A stretch of DNA of 64,000 nucleotides, from contig NZ_PNFA01000007.1 in assembly GCF_002970975.1 (NCBI RefSeq), forward strand, positions 157,757-221,756, written 5' to 3'. Both the position numbers and the translations under genes were made by a program. This document shows positions 39,752 through 50,161 of the stretch, one piece after another; position 1 is the stretch's first letter, and each line of letters begins with the position of its first letter. Origin of the DNA: Microbacterium halophytorum (GTDB lineage: Bacteria; Actinomycetota; Actinomycetes; Actinomycetales; Microbacteriaceae). A model generated the notes under the pieces. It worked only from the letters and a program-made list of their open reading frames with translations, had not been told where the DNA came from and ran no database searches.

Positions 39752-41304
39752 GCCTGCTCGTGCCCCTCTTCGTCGCCCTCCCGCTGCTGGGCGCGGCGTT
39801 CACCCTGCTCCTCAGCCGACACCGCCGGATGCAGATCCTGGTGTCGGTCGCGACGCTGTCGGCGACCTTCCTGCTCGCCGCTTGGATGCTCGTCATCGTC
39901 GACCAGGGCACGCCCCTCGCCGTCTCGGTGGGCGGCTGGCCGCTGCCGTTCGGCATCGTGCTCTACGTCGACCGCCTCGCCGCTCTGCTCGTCGCGGTCT
40001 CGAGCATCGTGCTGCTCGCCGTCCTGCTGTTCTCGATCGGGCAGGGCGCGGCGGACGGCGACGAGGACACCCCGGTGTCGATCTTCCACCCGACCTACCT
40101 CATCCTGGCCGCCGGCATCTTCGACGCGTTCATCGCGGGAGACCTGTTCAACCTCTACGTCGGCTTCGAGATCCTCCTGGTCGCGTCGTACGTCCTGATC
40201 ACTCTCGGATCGACCAAGGAGCGCATCCGGACGGGCACGGTCTACATCGTGGTCTCGCTCGTGTCGAGCATCATCTTCCTCTCGGCGATCGCCGTGATCT
40301 ACGGCGCCCTCGGCACCGTGAACATGGCGCAGATCGCCGAGCGGATGGGCGAGCTCCCGGACGGGGTCGTGCTGCTCCTGCACGTGCTGCTGCTGCTCGG
40401 CTTCGCCATCAAAGCGGCGATCTTCCCGCTGTCGTTCTGGCTGCCTGACTCCTATCCGACAGCACCGGCGCCCGTGACCGCGGTGTTCGCCGGCCTGCTG
40501 ACGAAGGTCGGCGTCTACGCGATCATCCGGACCGAGACGCAGATCTTCCCCGACAGCGACATCGACCTGGTGCTCGCGATCGCGGCCGTCGCGACGATGG
40601 TCGTCGGCATCCTCGGCGCCGTCGCGCAGGCCGAGCTGAAGCGCATCCTGTCGTTCACCCTCGTCAGCCACGTCGGATACATGATCTTCGGGCTCGCGAT
40701 CAATACGCCAGAGGCCGTCGGCGCGACGGTGTACTACATCGTCCACCACATCGTCGTGCAGACCACCCTGTTCCTCGCCGTCGGCCTGATCGAGCGCTAC
40801 GCGGGCTCGACCTCGATCCTGAGGGTGAAGGGTCTCGTGAAGGCCGCCCCGCTGATCGCGGCCCTGTACCTGATCCCGGCCCTGAACCTCGGCGGGCTGC
40901 CTCCGTTCTCGGGCTTCATCGGCAAGTTCGGCCTGTTCGACGCGGCCGTCGCCGTCGGGACCCCGATCATGTGGGTCTCGGTCGTCGCCGGTGTCCTGAC
41001 CTCGCTTCTGACGCTGTACGCGCTGATGCGGGCCTGGAACCTGTCGTTCTGGCGCGAGAAGGACGACGAACCGGGTGACCAGGACCGCTTCGGGCATCTC
41101 CAGCTCGCGCCGGCCGCCGACACGCTCACGGAGCGCCGCGTCAGCCCGCGCATCATGACGGGCGCCACGATCGGAATGGTCGCCGTGACGCTCGCGCTCA
41201 CGGTGTTCGCCGGCCCGATCTACGAGGTCTGCGAGCGCATCGGTGAATCGCTTCTGCAGCCGATCTCCCTCGTCGAGCTCGAGGGGGTGGAGCAGGGGAC
41301 ATGA
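39748..41304 (+). CDS. mrpD: Mrp antiporter subunit D
   Basis: 518 residues, NuoN/MrpD core with 14 helices. LFNLYVGFEILLVASYVLI carries the conserved helix-5 Glu, IKAAIFPLSFWLPDSYPTAP the key Lys and proton-path residues, and AQAELKRILSFTLVSHVGYM the second Lys. It forms part of the proton-translocating heart of the Mrp complex. ATG 39748 overlaps the mrpC stop by 4 nt, and the mrpE start overlaps its own stop. Confidence 0.95.
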   Translation: MSLLVPLFVALPLLGAAFTLLLSRHRRMQILVSVATLSATFLLAAWMLVIVDQGTPLAVSVGGWPLPFGIVLYVDRLAALLVAVSSIVLLAVLLFSIGQGAADGDEDTPVSIFHPTYLILAAGIFDAFIAGDLFNLYVGFEILLVASYVLITLGSTKERIRTGTVYIVVSLVSSIIFLSAIAVIYGALGTVNMAQIAERMGELPDGVVLLLHVLLLLGFAIKAAIFPLSFWLPDSYPTAPAPVTAVFAGLLTKVGVYAIIRTETQIFPDSDIDLVLAIAAVATMVVGILGAVAQAELKRILSFTLVSHVGYMIFGLAINTPEAVGATVYYIVHHIVVQTTLFLAVGLIERYAGSTSILRVKGLVKAAPLIAALYLIPALNLGGLPPFSGFIGKFGLFDAAVAVGTPIMWVSVVAGVLTSLLTLYALMRAWNLSFWREKDDEPGDQDRFGHLQLAPAADTLTERRVSPRIMTGATIGMVAVTLALTVFAGPIYEVCERIGESLLQPISLVELEGVEQGT

Positions 41305-41882
41305 CGAACAGGACTCTGAAGAGATTCTGGAACCAGCTGCCGTTCTTCGTGTGGCTCGTCGTGCTGTGGATGATGCTGTGGGGTCAGTTCACCTGGCTGG
41401 CCGCGATCACGGGCGTCGGCGTCGCCGCCTTCGTCACGACCGTGTTCCGGCTTCCGCCTGCCGACCTGACGGGCCGCGTCAACGTGTTCTGGCTGGCCGT
41501 GTTCATCGTGCAGTTCCTGTGGGAGCTCGTGCACGGCGCCCTCCAGGTCGCGTGGCAGGCGATCGGCCCCGGCACGCCGAGCGCTGCGATCGTGAAGGCG
41601 CCGCTGCGCGTCGACGACGACCTGATCATGACCCACACGGCCGTCGCCGTCTCGCTCGTTCCCGGCACGACCGTCGTCGAGGCCGACCGCGGCCGTCGCG
41701 TGCTCTACCTGCACGCGATCGGCGTGCGCGACGATGCCGACCTCGACAGGGTGCGGCACAACGTGCTCACCTGGGAGCGGCGCATCGTGCGGGCCGTCGG
41801 CTCGCGCTCCGAGCTCGGGGTGTGCCGCGCCAAGCTGCCGCCGTACCTCGAGCGACGCGAGTCGGGGGAGGCTGCGTCATGA
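41301..41882 (+). CDS. mrpE: Mrp antiporter subunit E
   Basis: 193 residues. Two membrane helices near the N-terminus, then the MNHE domain: ELVHGALQVAWQAIG, DDDLIMTHTAVAVSLVPGTT and VVEADRGRRVLYLHAIGV are its conserved blocks. MrpE is a small subunit needed for complex stability. Start overlaps mrpD stop and end overlaps the mrpF start. Confidence 0.93.
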   Translation: MTNRTLKRFWNQLPFFVWLVVLWMMLWGQFTWLAAITGVGVAAFVTTVFRLPPADLTGRVNVFWLAVFIVQFLWELVHGALQVAWQAIGPGTPSAAIVKAPLRVDDDLIMTHTAVAVSLVPGTTVVEADRGRRVLYLHAIGVRDDADLDRVRHNVLTWERRIVRAVGSRSELGVCRAKLPPYLERRESGEAAS

Positions 41883-42328
41883 CCATCGAAGCGGTGCTCA
41901 TCGCGCTGATCTCGGCCGTGTTCGCGGTCGCGGCGCTGCTCGCGATCATCCGGATGATCAAGGGTCCGTCGATCCTCGACCGCGCGCTCGCGAGCGACGT
42001 GCTGCTGACGATGGTGCTGTGCGTCCTCGGCGCCGACGCCGCCATCAACGAGCGCACCGACACGCTGCCCGTCATGCTGATGATCGCGGCGACGGGCGTG
42101 CTCGGCACCGTCGCGGTGGCGCGCTTCGTCGCCCGTCGCGATCGCAGCGACGGCACGGAGGCCCGCGGCCCGCGCGACCGCGATGACGCCGAGGCGCCCG
42201 GGGGCGCGGCGAACTCGGGGACGCGCGGCGGTGCCGTCGCCGAGCCGACGGGCAGCGGAGCGGCCTCCGACGCGGTGCCGGAGCATCCGGATGCCGGCGG
42301 GCCCGACCGGAACGGGGGTGCGCGATGA
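41879..42328 (+). CDS. mrpF: Mrp antiporter subunit F
   Basis: 149 residues; the first 90 are the three-helix MrpF domain (RMIKGPSILDRALASDVLL). A hydrophilic Gly/Ala/Asp-rich tail of about 60 residues follows, ending [10 protein letters not shown]. This end resembles the mrpC end because in both genes GACCGGAACGG encodes the last residues while supplying the ribosome binding site of the next gene. Overlaps mrpE and mrpG by ATGA. Confidence 0.93.
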   Translation: MTIEAVLIALISAVFAVAALLAIIRMIKGPSILDRALASDVLLTMVLCVLGADAAINERTDTLPVMLMIAATGVLGTVAVARFVARRDRSDGTEARGPRDRDDAEAPGGAANSGTRGGAVAEPTGSGAASDAVPEHPDAGGPDRNGGAR

Positions 42329-42672
42329 GCTGGTACCTGGTCGCGCTCGTGCTCGTCCTGATCGGCGCGCTGCTGTGCCTCACGGCGTCGATCGGGCTGC
42401 TCCGCTTCCGCGACGTGCCGAGCCGCATCCACGCCGCGACCAAGCCGCAGGTGCTCGGCCTGATCCTGATCTCGATCGGCGTCGCCATCGCGCTGCAGTC
42501 CTGGGCCGCCGTCGCGTTCCTGATCCCCGTCGTGATCATCCAGCTCGCGACCGCCCCGCTGTCGGCCCACATGGCCGGCCGGCAGTCGTACCGGAACGGC
42601 ACGCTCGACTCCGCCCACCTCATCCGGGATGAGCTGGACCGCGACCGCGAGGTGCTGGAGGACGAGGGCTGA
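42325..42672 (+). CDS. mrpG: Mrp antiporter subunit G
   Basis: 115 residues, three helices with the family block [20 protein letters not shown] and the C-terminal [15 protein letters not shown]. Last gene of the operon; it ends 25 nt before the convergent alanine dehydrogenase stop, with no clear hairpin in the gap. Confidence 0.95.
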   Translation: MSWYLVALVLVLIGALLCLTASIGLLRFRDVPSRIHAATKPQVLGLILISIGVAIALQSWAAVAFLIPVVIIQLATAPLSAHMAGRQSYRNGTLDSAHLIRDELDRDREVLEDEG

Positions 42673-42696
42673 CGGGTGCGCCTCTTCCTCCGCCGC

Positions 42697-43779
42697 TCAG
42701 CCCATCGCGGCGGCGACCCCCGCGTTCGTGATCTCGCCCGCGCTGACGTTCAGGCCCAGTGCGAGAGCTGGGTCGGCTTCGGCCGCCGCGGTCCAGCCTC
42801 GGGCGGCGATCTTCTCGATGTAGGGGAGCGTCGCGTTCGTGAGCGCGTGGGTCGAGGTCGCCGGCACCGCCCCCGGCATGTTCGCGACGCAGTAGTACAC
42901 CGCGTCGTGCACCGCGAAGGTCGGGTCGTCGTGCGTCGTCGGGTGCGAGCCCTCGAAGCAGCCGCCCTGATCGATTGCGATGTCGACGAGCACGGCGCCC
43001 GGCTTCATCCGGCTCACCATCTCATCCGTGACGAGCTTCGGCGCGGCGGCCCCCGGGATCAGCACCGAGCCGATGACGAGGTCCGCGTCCATGAGGGCGT
43101 CCGCGACGGCGTAGCGCGTCGAATACCGCGTCTCGAGCCCGTTTCCGTAGCGCGCCTCGAGCTCGGCGAGCCGGCGCAGGTCGACGTCGAGCACCGTGAC
43201 CCGGGCGCCGAGGCCGAGAGCGTTCGCCGCGGCGTTCTCGCCCGCGGTGCCGCCGCCGATGACGACGACGTGCGCCCTGCCGACACCGGGAACCCCGCCG
43301 AGCAGCGACCCGCGGCCGCCCTGCGGGCTCATCAGGTGGTAAGCGCCGACGGTGACCGACAGACGCCCCGCGACCTCGCTCATCGGCGTGAGCAGCGGCA
43401 GAGACCTGTCGGGCAGCTGCACCGTCTCGTATGCGACGGCGGTCGCGCCGGACGACACGAGCGCCTCCGTCAGCGGCCGATCGGCCGCGAGGTGGAGGTA
43501 GGCGAACAGGGTGAGGTCGTCGCGCAGGAAGCCGTACTCGCTCGCGACGGGCTCCTTCACCTTCACGAGCAGGTCGGCCGCGGCCCAGGTGCTCTCGGCA
43601 TCCGGCGTGATGACCGCTCCGGCGCGGCGATAGTCGTCGTCGGCGATGCGCGACCCTGCGCCAGCGCCGGCTTGCACGAAGATCTCGTGGCCCCGGTGCG
43701 CGAGCGCGTCGACGCCGGCCGGCGTGATGGCGACGCGGTTCTCGTTGTTCTTGACCTCGGTGGGAACGGCGACCCGCAT
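42697..43779 (-). CDS. ald: Alanine dehydrogenase
   Basis: 360 residues. [25 protein letters not shown] (catalytic Lys), FAYLHLAAD (catalytic His) and the NAD-binding [14 protein letters not shown] identify L-alanine dehydrogenase, which interconverts alanine and pyruvate plus ammonia with [17 protein letters not shown] appears here as [23 protein letters not shown] 43779 is chosen over an upstream start because GAGGAGG lies 3-5 nt before it and the family starts MRV or MKI. No Lrp-type regulator is adjacent. Confidence 0.95.
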   Translation of the reverse strand: MRVAVPTEVKNNENRVAITPAGVDALAHRGHEIFVQAGAGAGSRIADDDYRRAGAVITPDAESTWAAADLLVKVKEPVASEYGFLRDDLTLFAYLHLAADRPLTEALVSSGATAVAYETVQLPDRSLPLLTPMSEVAGRLSVTVGAYHLMSPQGGRGSLLGGVPGVGRAHVVVIGGGTAGENAAANALGLGARVTVLDVDLRRLAELEARYGNGLETRYSTRYAVADALMDADLVIGSVLIPGAAAPKLVTDEMVSRMKPGAVLVDIAIDQGGCFEGSHPTTHDDPTFAVHDAVYYCVANMPGAVPATSTHALTNATLPYIEKIAARGWTAAAEADPALALGLNVSAGEITNAGVAAAMG

Positions 43780-43880
43780 GACGACCTCCTCGTGCGACGG
43801 TGACACCCCGACTCTGCCACCGATCGGGCTGCCCCGGGCAGATTCGTGCAGTGTGCCCAGCGCGACCTACTATCGACGCC

Positions 43881-44078
43881 ATGGGGAAGGGCAAGAAGCA
43901 CAAGAAGAAGGCCAAGGGGCCCAAGAAGGAGTGCTGCAAATCGAAGCCGCGCTGCAAGCGCTGCCCCATCCGCATGCTCGCCGAGGGAACGCTCGACCCG
44001 GAGGACGCGAAGAAGCTCTTCCAGAAGTCGCGCAATCGCAAGCAGGCGAAGAAGGAGCACCTGGCGATCCCGGAATGA
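43881..44078 (+). CDS. Small Lys/Cys-rich protein, 65 aa
   Basis: A strongly basic protein, one third Lys or Arg. It opens with MGKGKKHKKKAKGPKKECCK and carries four cysteines (CCKSKPRCKRC) that could bind a metal, then a short acidic helix (LDPEDAKKLFQK) and another basic segment. ATG 43881 lies 7 nt after TACTAT, a clear leaderless start. Likely a nucleic-acid- or ribosome-associated protein, but I recognise no family. Confidence 0.7.
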   Translation: MGKGKKHKKKAKGPKKECCKSKPRCKRCPIRMLAEGTLDPEDAKKLFQKSRNRKQAKKEHLAIPE

Positions 44079-44113
44079 ACGCGAATGCGCCGGGCACCCA
44101 CTAGCCTCGTCCC

Positions 44114-44821
44114 ATGACGACGGCGCCCTGGACGTTCGTGCGGCTCGGGATGGCCGCCCTCATCGCGGCTGCGGTCGCGACCCAACTGGTCCACTCGATC
44201 CGCTTCGCGCTCGCCTCCGGAACGGAGTACGGCTCACACGTCCCGACGATCGTCGCGAACTTCTTCAGCTTCTTCACGGTCGAGTCCAACATCGTCGCCG
44301 CCGTCGCGCTCGCGGTCGTGGCGGTGCGCGCCCTCCGGGGGCGCACCGGCCGCGAGCCGGCGTGGGTCGGCACGCTGTTCCTCGCGGCGGCCACGTTCAT
44401 GACGATCACGGGCCTCGTCTACAACACGCTGCTCCGGTTCGGGCCGGCGCTCCTCGTCGGCAACACGGTGTCGTGGGCCAACGAGGTGATGCACGTCGTC
44501 GGGCCGCTGTTCCTGCTGGCCGACGCGCTCCTCGCCCGCCACCGGGCTCTCCCCTGGGGAGCGATCGGGGTCGTGCTCGCCTATCCGATCGCCTGGGTCG
44601 GGTACACGCTCCTCCGGGCCGAGCACGTCGTGTCGCCGGCCACGGGCTCCGCCTGGTGGTACCCGTACCCGTTCCTGAACCCGCACGTGCAGGGCGGCTA
44701 CGGCGGCGTCGCCCTGTACGTGATCGGGATCGCGATCGCGTTCGGCATCGTCAGCACCGGGATCCTCGCTCTCTGGCGCCGGCGGGCGCGCATCGCGGCG
44801 GCTGCGCCCGCCGCTGCGTAG
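44114..44821 (+). CDS. Pr6Pr family membrane protein
   Basis: 235 residues with six hydrophobic helices. NFFSFFTVESNIVAAV, FMTITGLVYNTLLR, WANEVMHVVGPLFLLAD and WWYPYPFLNPHVQGGYGGV are the conserved blocks of the Pr6Pr (FAR-17a/AIG1-like) family, whose function in bacteria is unknown. ATG 44114 lies 6 nt after TAGCCT, a leaderless start. It ends inside a terminator stem. Confidence 0.85.
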   Translation: MTTAPWTFVRLGMAALIAAAVATQLVHSIRFALASGTEYGSHVPTIVANFFSFFTVESNIVAAVALAVVAVRALRGRTGREPAWVGTLFLAAATFMTITGLVYNTLLRFGPALLVGNTVSWANEVMHVVGPLFLLADALLARHRALPWGAIGVVLAYPIAWVGYTLLRAEHVVSPATGSAWWYPYPFLNPHVQGGYGGVALYVIGIAIAFGIVSTGILALWRRRARIAAAAPAAA

Positions 44822-44852
44822 GGCTTCCGGGCGGCCGTCCGCCCGGAAGCCC
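44821..44852. terminator. Bidirectional terminator, 14-bp stem
   Basis: GGGCTTCCGGGCGG / CCGCCCGGAAGCCC with a CCGT loop, between convergent genes ending at 44821 (+) and 44868 (-). Confidence 0.8.
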
Positions 44853-44867
44853 GCGGCACCCGCCGGG

Positions 44868-45287
44868 TCAGGCGGGCTGCTCGCCGCCGCCCTCCAGCAT
44901 CCACGGAACGCCGAACCGGTCGGTGAACTGACCGTAGAACCCGCCCCAGGGCGCGGGCCCGAACGGCGCCGTGACGTCGGCGCCGTCGCTCAGCTTCTCG
45001 AACGCCGCCGCGAGCTCATCGGCGTCGTCACCCGAGAGGCACACCGTGACGGAGCCGCCCGACGAGGAGGCGTCGCCGCCGTCGGAGCCGTACACGACCG
45101 AGACGCCGTCGACGACGAGCGCCGAGTGCATCACGTCCTCGGGGCTCCACTCGTCGTCGCCGCCCTCCATCGGCATGTCCTTGATGCGCACGATGTCGAG
45201 TTGGCCGCCGAGCGCGGCCTGGTAGAACTTCATCGCCTCCTCGGCGTTGCCGTCGAAGGTCAGATAGGGGGTTGCCTGCATCGCCAT
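44868..45287 (-). CDS. PhnB-like VOC superfamily protein
   Basis: 139 residues. ATPYLTFDGNAEEAMKFYQA and DEWSPEDVMHSALVVDG and FGPAPWGGFYGQFTDRFGVP followed by WMLE are the typical blocks of PhnB/3-demethylubiquinone methyltransferase-like VOC proteins. The fold binds metal and small ligands; the reaction is unknown. ATG 45287 has GGAGAG upstream. Confidence 0.85.
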   Translation of the reverse strand: MAMQATPYLTFDGNAEEAMKFYQAALGGQLDIVRIKDMPMEGGDDEWSPEDVMHSALVVDGVSVVYGSDGGDASSSGGSVTVCLSGDDADELAAAFEKLSDGADVTAPFGPAPWGGFYGQFTDRFGVPWMLEGGGEQPA

Positions 45288-45407
45288 GACTTGCTCTCCT
45301 CACCCGTGTGCGGGCCGGTCGGCCCACGGGAGGATCATGGCACGAACCCCGGACACGCGGGAGGGGGTCGCGCACATCGGTGCGCGACCCCCTCCCGGAG
45401 AGAGCGA

Positions 45408-47457
<2,050 letters not shown>

Positions 47458-47578
47458 GCAGCCGTACCTTCTTCCTCTTCCGTCGCGCGCCGTGCACGTG
47501 CGAGCACGCGGCGCGGCAGCGACCAGGATCGCACAGCGGCGGCCCGCTCCGTGGCATGGTTTCAACAGGAGGTGCCGC

Positions 47579-48280
47579 GTGGGTGCTGCAGTTGTGTGGG
47601 GCGTCGTCGCGGCGGCGCCGCTCGCGCTCGGCGCCGTGCTCGCGCTGTGGAAGGGCTGGCCGCCCGCGTGGCTGGGGCTTGTGCTCGGCTTCGGCGCCGG
47701 CGCCCTGATCGCATCGATCTCGTTCGAGCTCTTCGAGGACGGGCTCGCGGTCGCCGGCCCGGTGCCGCTCGTCGTCGGCATGGCGGTCGGTGCGCTGACC
47801 TACTACGTCGCCGATCGGCTCGTCGAACGGCGGGCGTCGGCGGCGGCCGGCCAGGGCGGACCGCTCGCGGTCGGGGCGCTGCTCGACGGCATCCCTGAGC
47901 AGCTCGTGCTCGGCATCGGCCTCGCCGCTGGCGACGGCGTCAGCATGGCGCTCGTGATCGCGATCGTGGTCTCGAACCTGCCGGAGTCGATCGGCTCCGC
48001 ATCAGAGCTGCTCGAGGGCGGCATGCGGCGCTCCCGCGTGATGCTGTTGTGGTCGGGGGTCGCGGTCGTCTGCGCGCTCGCGACGGTCGGCGGCTACGCG
48101 CTCGCCGATTCGGTGCCCGCCGCCTTCAGCGCGGGTGCCAACGGTTTCGCTGCCGGCGCGCTGCTCGTGATGCTGGTCGACACGATGATCCCGGATGCCC
48201 AGCGGAAGGCGAAGGAGAACACCGGCCTGGCGACGGTGATCGGCTTCGCCCTCGCCGCCGGGCTGTCGATGGCGGGCTGA
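47579..48280 (+). CDS. ZIP-like metal transporter, atypical metal motifs
   Basis: 233 residues with seven or eight helices. The two ZIP signature regions are present as LLDGIPEQLVLGIGL and VSNLPESIGSASEL, where classical ZIP proteins have HNxPEG; here Asp and Ser replace the metal-binding His and Gln or Ser replaces Gly. GTG 47579 follows AGGAGG at 6 nt. Either the substrate differs from zinc or the protein is not a metal transporter. Confidence 0.75.
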   Translation: MGAAVVWGVVAAAPLALGAVLALWKGWPPAWLGLVLGFGAGALIASISFELFEDGLAVAGPVPLVVGMAVGALTYYVADRLVERRASAAAGQGGPLAVGALLDGIPEQLVLGIGLAAGDGVSMALVIAIVVSNLPESIGSASELLEGGMRRSRVMLLWSGVAVVCALATVGGYALADSVPAAFSAGANGFAAGALLVMLVDTMIPDAQRKAKENTGLATVIGFALAAGLSMAG

Positions 48281-48317
48281 GCGCCCGCGCCACCCGGAAC
48301 CCGCCGTATATGACGCG

Positions 48318-49439
48318 TCATCCCGCGGGCTCGGGGTGCTCCTCCAGCGCCTTCACGAAGGCCTCGCGGTCCGACTCCGACAACTGCTGGGGGGCGATGA
48401 ACTGCAGCTGCAGGCCCTCCAGGGGCTGGCCGTGGTCCTCGGCCAAGGCCTCCTGCTGCTGCGTCCATCGGCCCGTTTCGTCGTTGTCGAGGTCGATGAT
48501 GTCGGCGTAGAACAGGGGAGGGGACGGGGCTTCCGGCGAGTAGTCGGGGCGCGTCAGCTCGGTGTAGTACGACCACCGCACCTGCTCGCGCGGGTCGGTC
48601 GACCCGTAGAGCTGCTCCATGCTCTCGTCGGAGATCGAGCCCTCGGCCGGCTCGTTCAGCGGGTACAGCGAGTAGTACACGCCCTCGTCGTAGAGGATCC
48701 GGTCGATCGCCCGCATCACGGCCAGCTTCTCGTCGTAGCCGTGGATCGGTTCGTTCGTCGCCCATCCGGGCGCCGTGTACTCCTGCAGCATCGACTCGCC
48801 GCCGTAGCCGTTGCGCTCGCCGCGGAGCGCCGGCTCGCCCCCCGAGACCCAGGTGAAGCCGAACTCGGCGCTCAGCTCGTCGCGGATGCGCTTCGCGACC
48901 CGGTCGATGCCGTCGGCCGTCTGCTCGAGCGACGGCGCCTCGAGCACGAGGTCGTCGTCGACGCCCTTCACACCGGGGTACGCGGCCTCAGGGTCGGTTT
49001 CGGCGCCAGCGCCGGCGTAGGTGCCGGAGGCGGAGGCCTGTACCGCGCCGACCGCCCCGACGGTGCCGATGTTCAGCACGAGCGCGAGCGCCAGCGCGCA
49101 CGAGCCGATCGCGCGTGCCGGCGCGACGACGAGCGCCGTGATGACAGCGGCCGCGACGATCAGCTGCAGCGCGAGCATCGTCGTGCCGTAGACGGCGTCC
49201 GCACCCGCGACGAGGAGGGTCGCGACGAGCGCGATGCCGAACGCGGCGGCCGCCGCCAGCGCGACCCAGCCGAGCGGGTGGCGCAGGCGGGGGTTCGGCT
49301 CCTTCTTCGGCGTCTGGGGGGCCGCCGCGGCTGGTTCGAACGGTGACGCGGGGAACCGCCGCTCGTGCTGGTACCCGCCCGGCGGCGGCGTCGGCGGGGC
49401 GCCGTCGTGGTGCGAGAGATAGCGCGGTTCGCTCACCAT
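48318..49439 (-). CDS. Membrane protein, last gene of the MoxR operon
   Basis: 373 residues. A Pro-rich cytoplasmic tail (residues 1-50), three membrane helices (about 55-140), and an extracytoplasmic domain with many Tyr, Trp and acidic residues (for example EEGVYYSLYPLNEPAEGS preceded by D). No family recognised. ATG 49439 overlaps the stop of the upstream TPR gene, so it is co-translated with the operon and probably works with it. Confidence 0.65.
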   Translation of the reverse strand: MVSEPRYLSHHDGAPPTPPPGGYQHERRFPASPFEPAAAAPQTPKKEPNPRLRHPLGWVALAAAAAFGIALVATLLVAGADAVYGTTMLALQLIVAAAVITALVVAPARAIGSCALALALVLNIGTVGAVGAVQASASGTYAGAGAETDPEAAYPGVKGVDDDLVLEAPSLEQTADGIDRVAKRIRDELSAEFGFTWVSGGEPALRGERNGYGGESMLQEYTAPGWATNEPIHGYDEKLAVMRAIDRILYDEGVYYSLYPLNEPAEGSISDESMEQLYGSTDPREQVRWSYYTELTRPDYSPEAPSPPLFYADIIDLDNDETGRWTQQQEALAEDHGQPLEGLQLQFIAPQQLSESDREAFVKALEEHPEPAG

Positions 49440-50161
49440 GGCTTGTCCGTCCCGCCGCCCGAGCCGCCCTCATCGCCCTGCTGCTCCTGGCGCTCGCGGT
49501 CGCTCTCGCGCAGCTTCTCCTCGATCTCGTCGAGGTCGTCCTGCTGCTGCTGCGCTTCCTCCTCCGGCGGTTCCTCCTCGTCGCCGCCCTGTTGCTGCTG
49601 CTGCTGTTCGAGCCGCTGCCGCTGGTCGTCGAGGGTCTGGGAGCTCTGCCGCGACGGGTCGGGCGAGGCGGCGTCGGCCTCCTCGCTGCGGCACTCCTCC
49701 GGCGTTCCCGCGTTGACCTCGAGCGCCTCCGCGTACAGCTCGGCGGCGGCATCCGGGTCGCTCCCGCGCGTGGCGTCGCCCATCATCTCGAGCACGAGCG
49801 CGAGGTTGAGCCGCACGGGGCACACGTCGAGCCCGCGCGCGAGGGGGAGGGCCTCCTCGAACTTCGCGCGCGCCTCCGGCAGGTCCCCGGATGCGGCCAG
49901 GCCGACGCCGACGTTGTACGGCGCGAGCCAGCGCTCGAAGACGTTGACGGGCTCCTGGTTCTCGGCCGCCGCGACGGTGGCGGGGGCATCGCCCGCGACG
50001 TGGCTCGTCACGGCGCCGAACGCGAACGCGTACATCGACAGGATCTTCGCCACGACGAGCAGGCCGACGAGCGCGACGGGCGCGAGCCCGATCAGCAGGC
50101 GGCGGCGCAGGCGCCGGCGCGGGGCCGCCGGCGCGGGTGCGGGAGCCGAGTTCGGGGTCAT
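49433..50161 (-). CDS. Membrane-anchored TPR-like protein of the Bat-type operon
   Basis: 242 residues. Basic N-terminus, one membrane helix (about 22-42), a TPR-like region (VNVFERWLAPYNVGVGLAAS, DLPEARAKFEEALPLARG, AELYAEALEVNAG), then a Gln/Glu-rich low-complexity coil with a run of seven Gln. BatC/BatE proteins in other MoxR operons are also TPR proteins. It overlaps both neighbours by 4-7 nt. A partner or scaffold role is inferred only from position. Confidence 0.7.
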   Translation of the reverse strand: MTPNSAPAPAPAAPRRRLRRRLLIGLAPVALVGLLVVAKILSMYAFAFGAVTSHVAGDAPATVAAAENQEPVNVFERWLAPYNVGVGLAASGDLPEARAKFEEALPLARGLDVCPVRLNLALVLEMMGDATRGSDPDAAAELYAEALEVNAGTPEECRSEEADAASPDPSRQSSQTLDDQRQRLEQQQQQQGGDEEEPPEEEAQQQQDDLDEIEEKLRESDRERQEQQGDEGGSGGGTDKPW

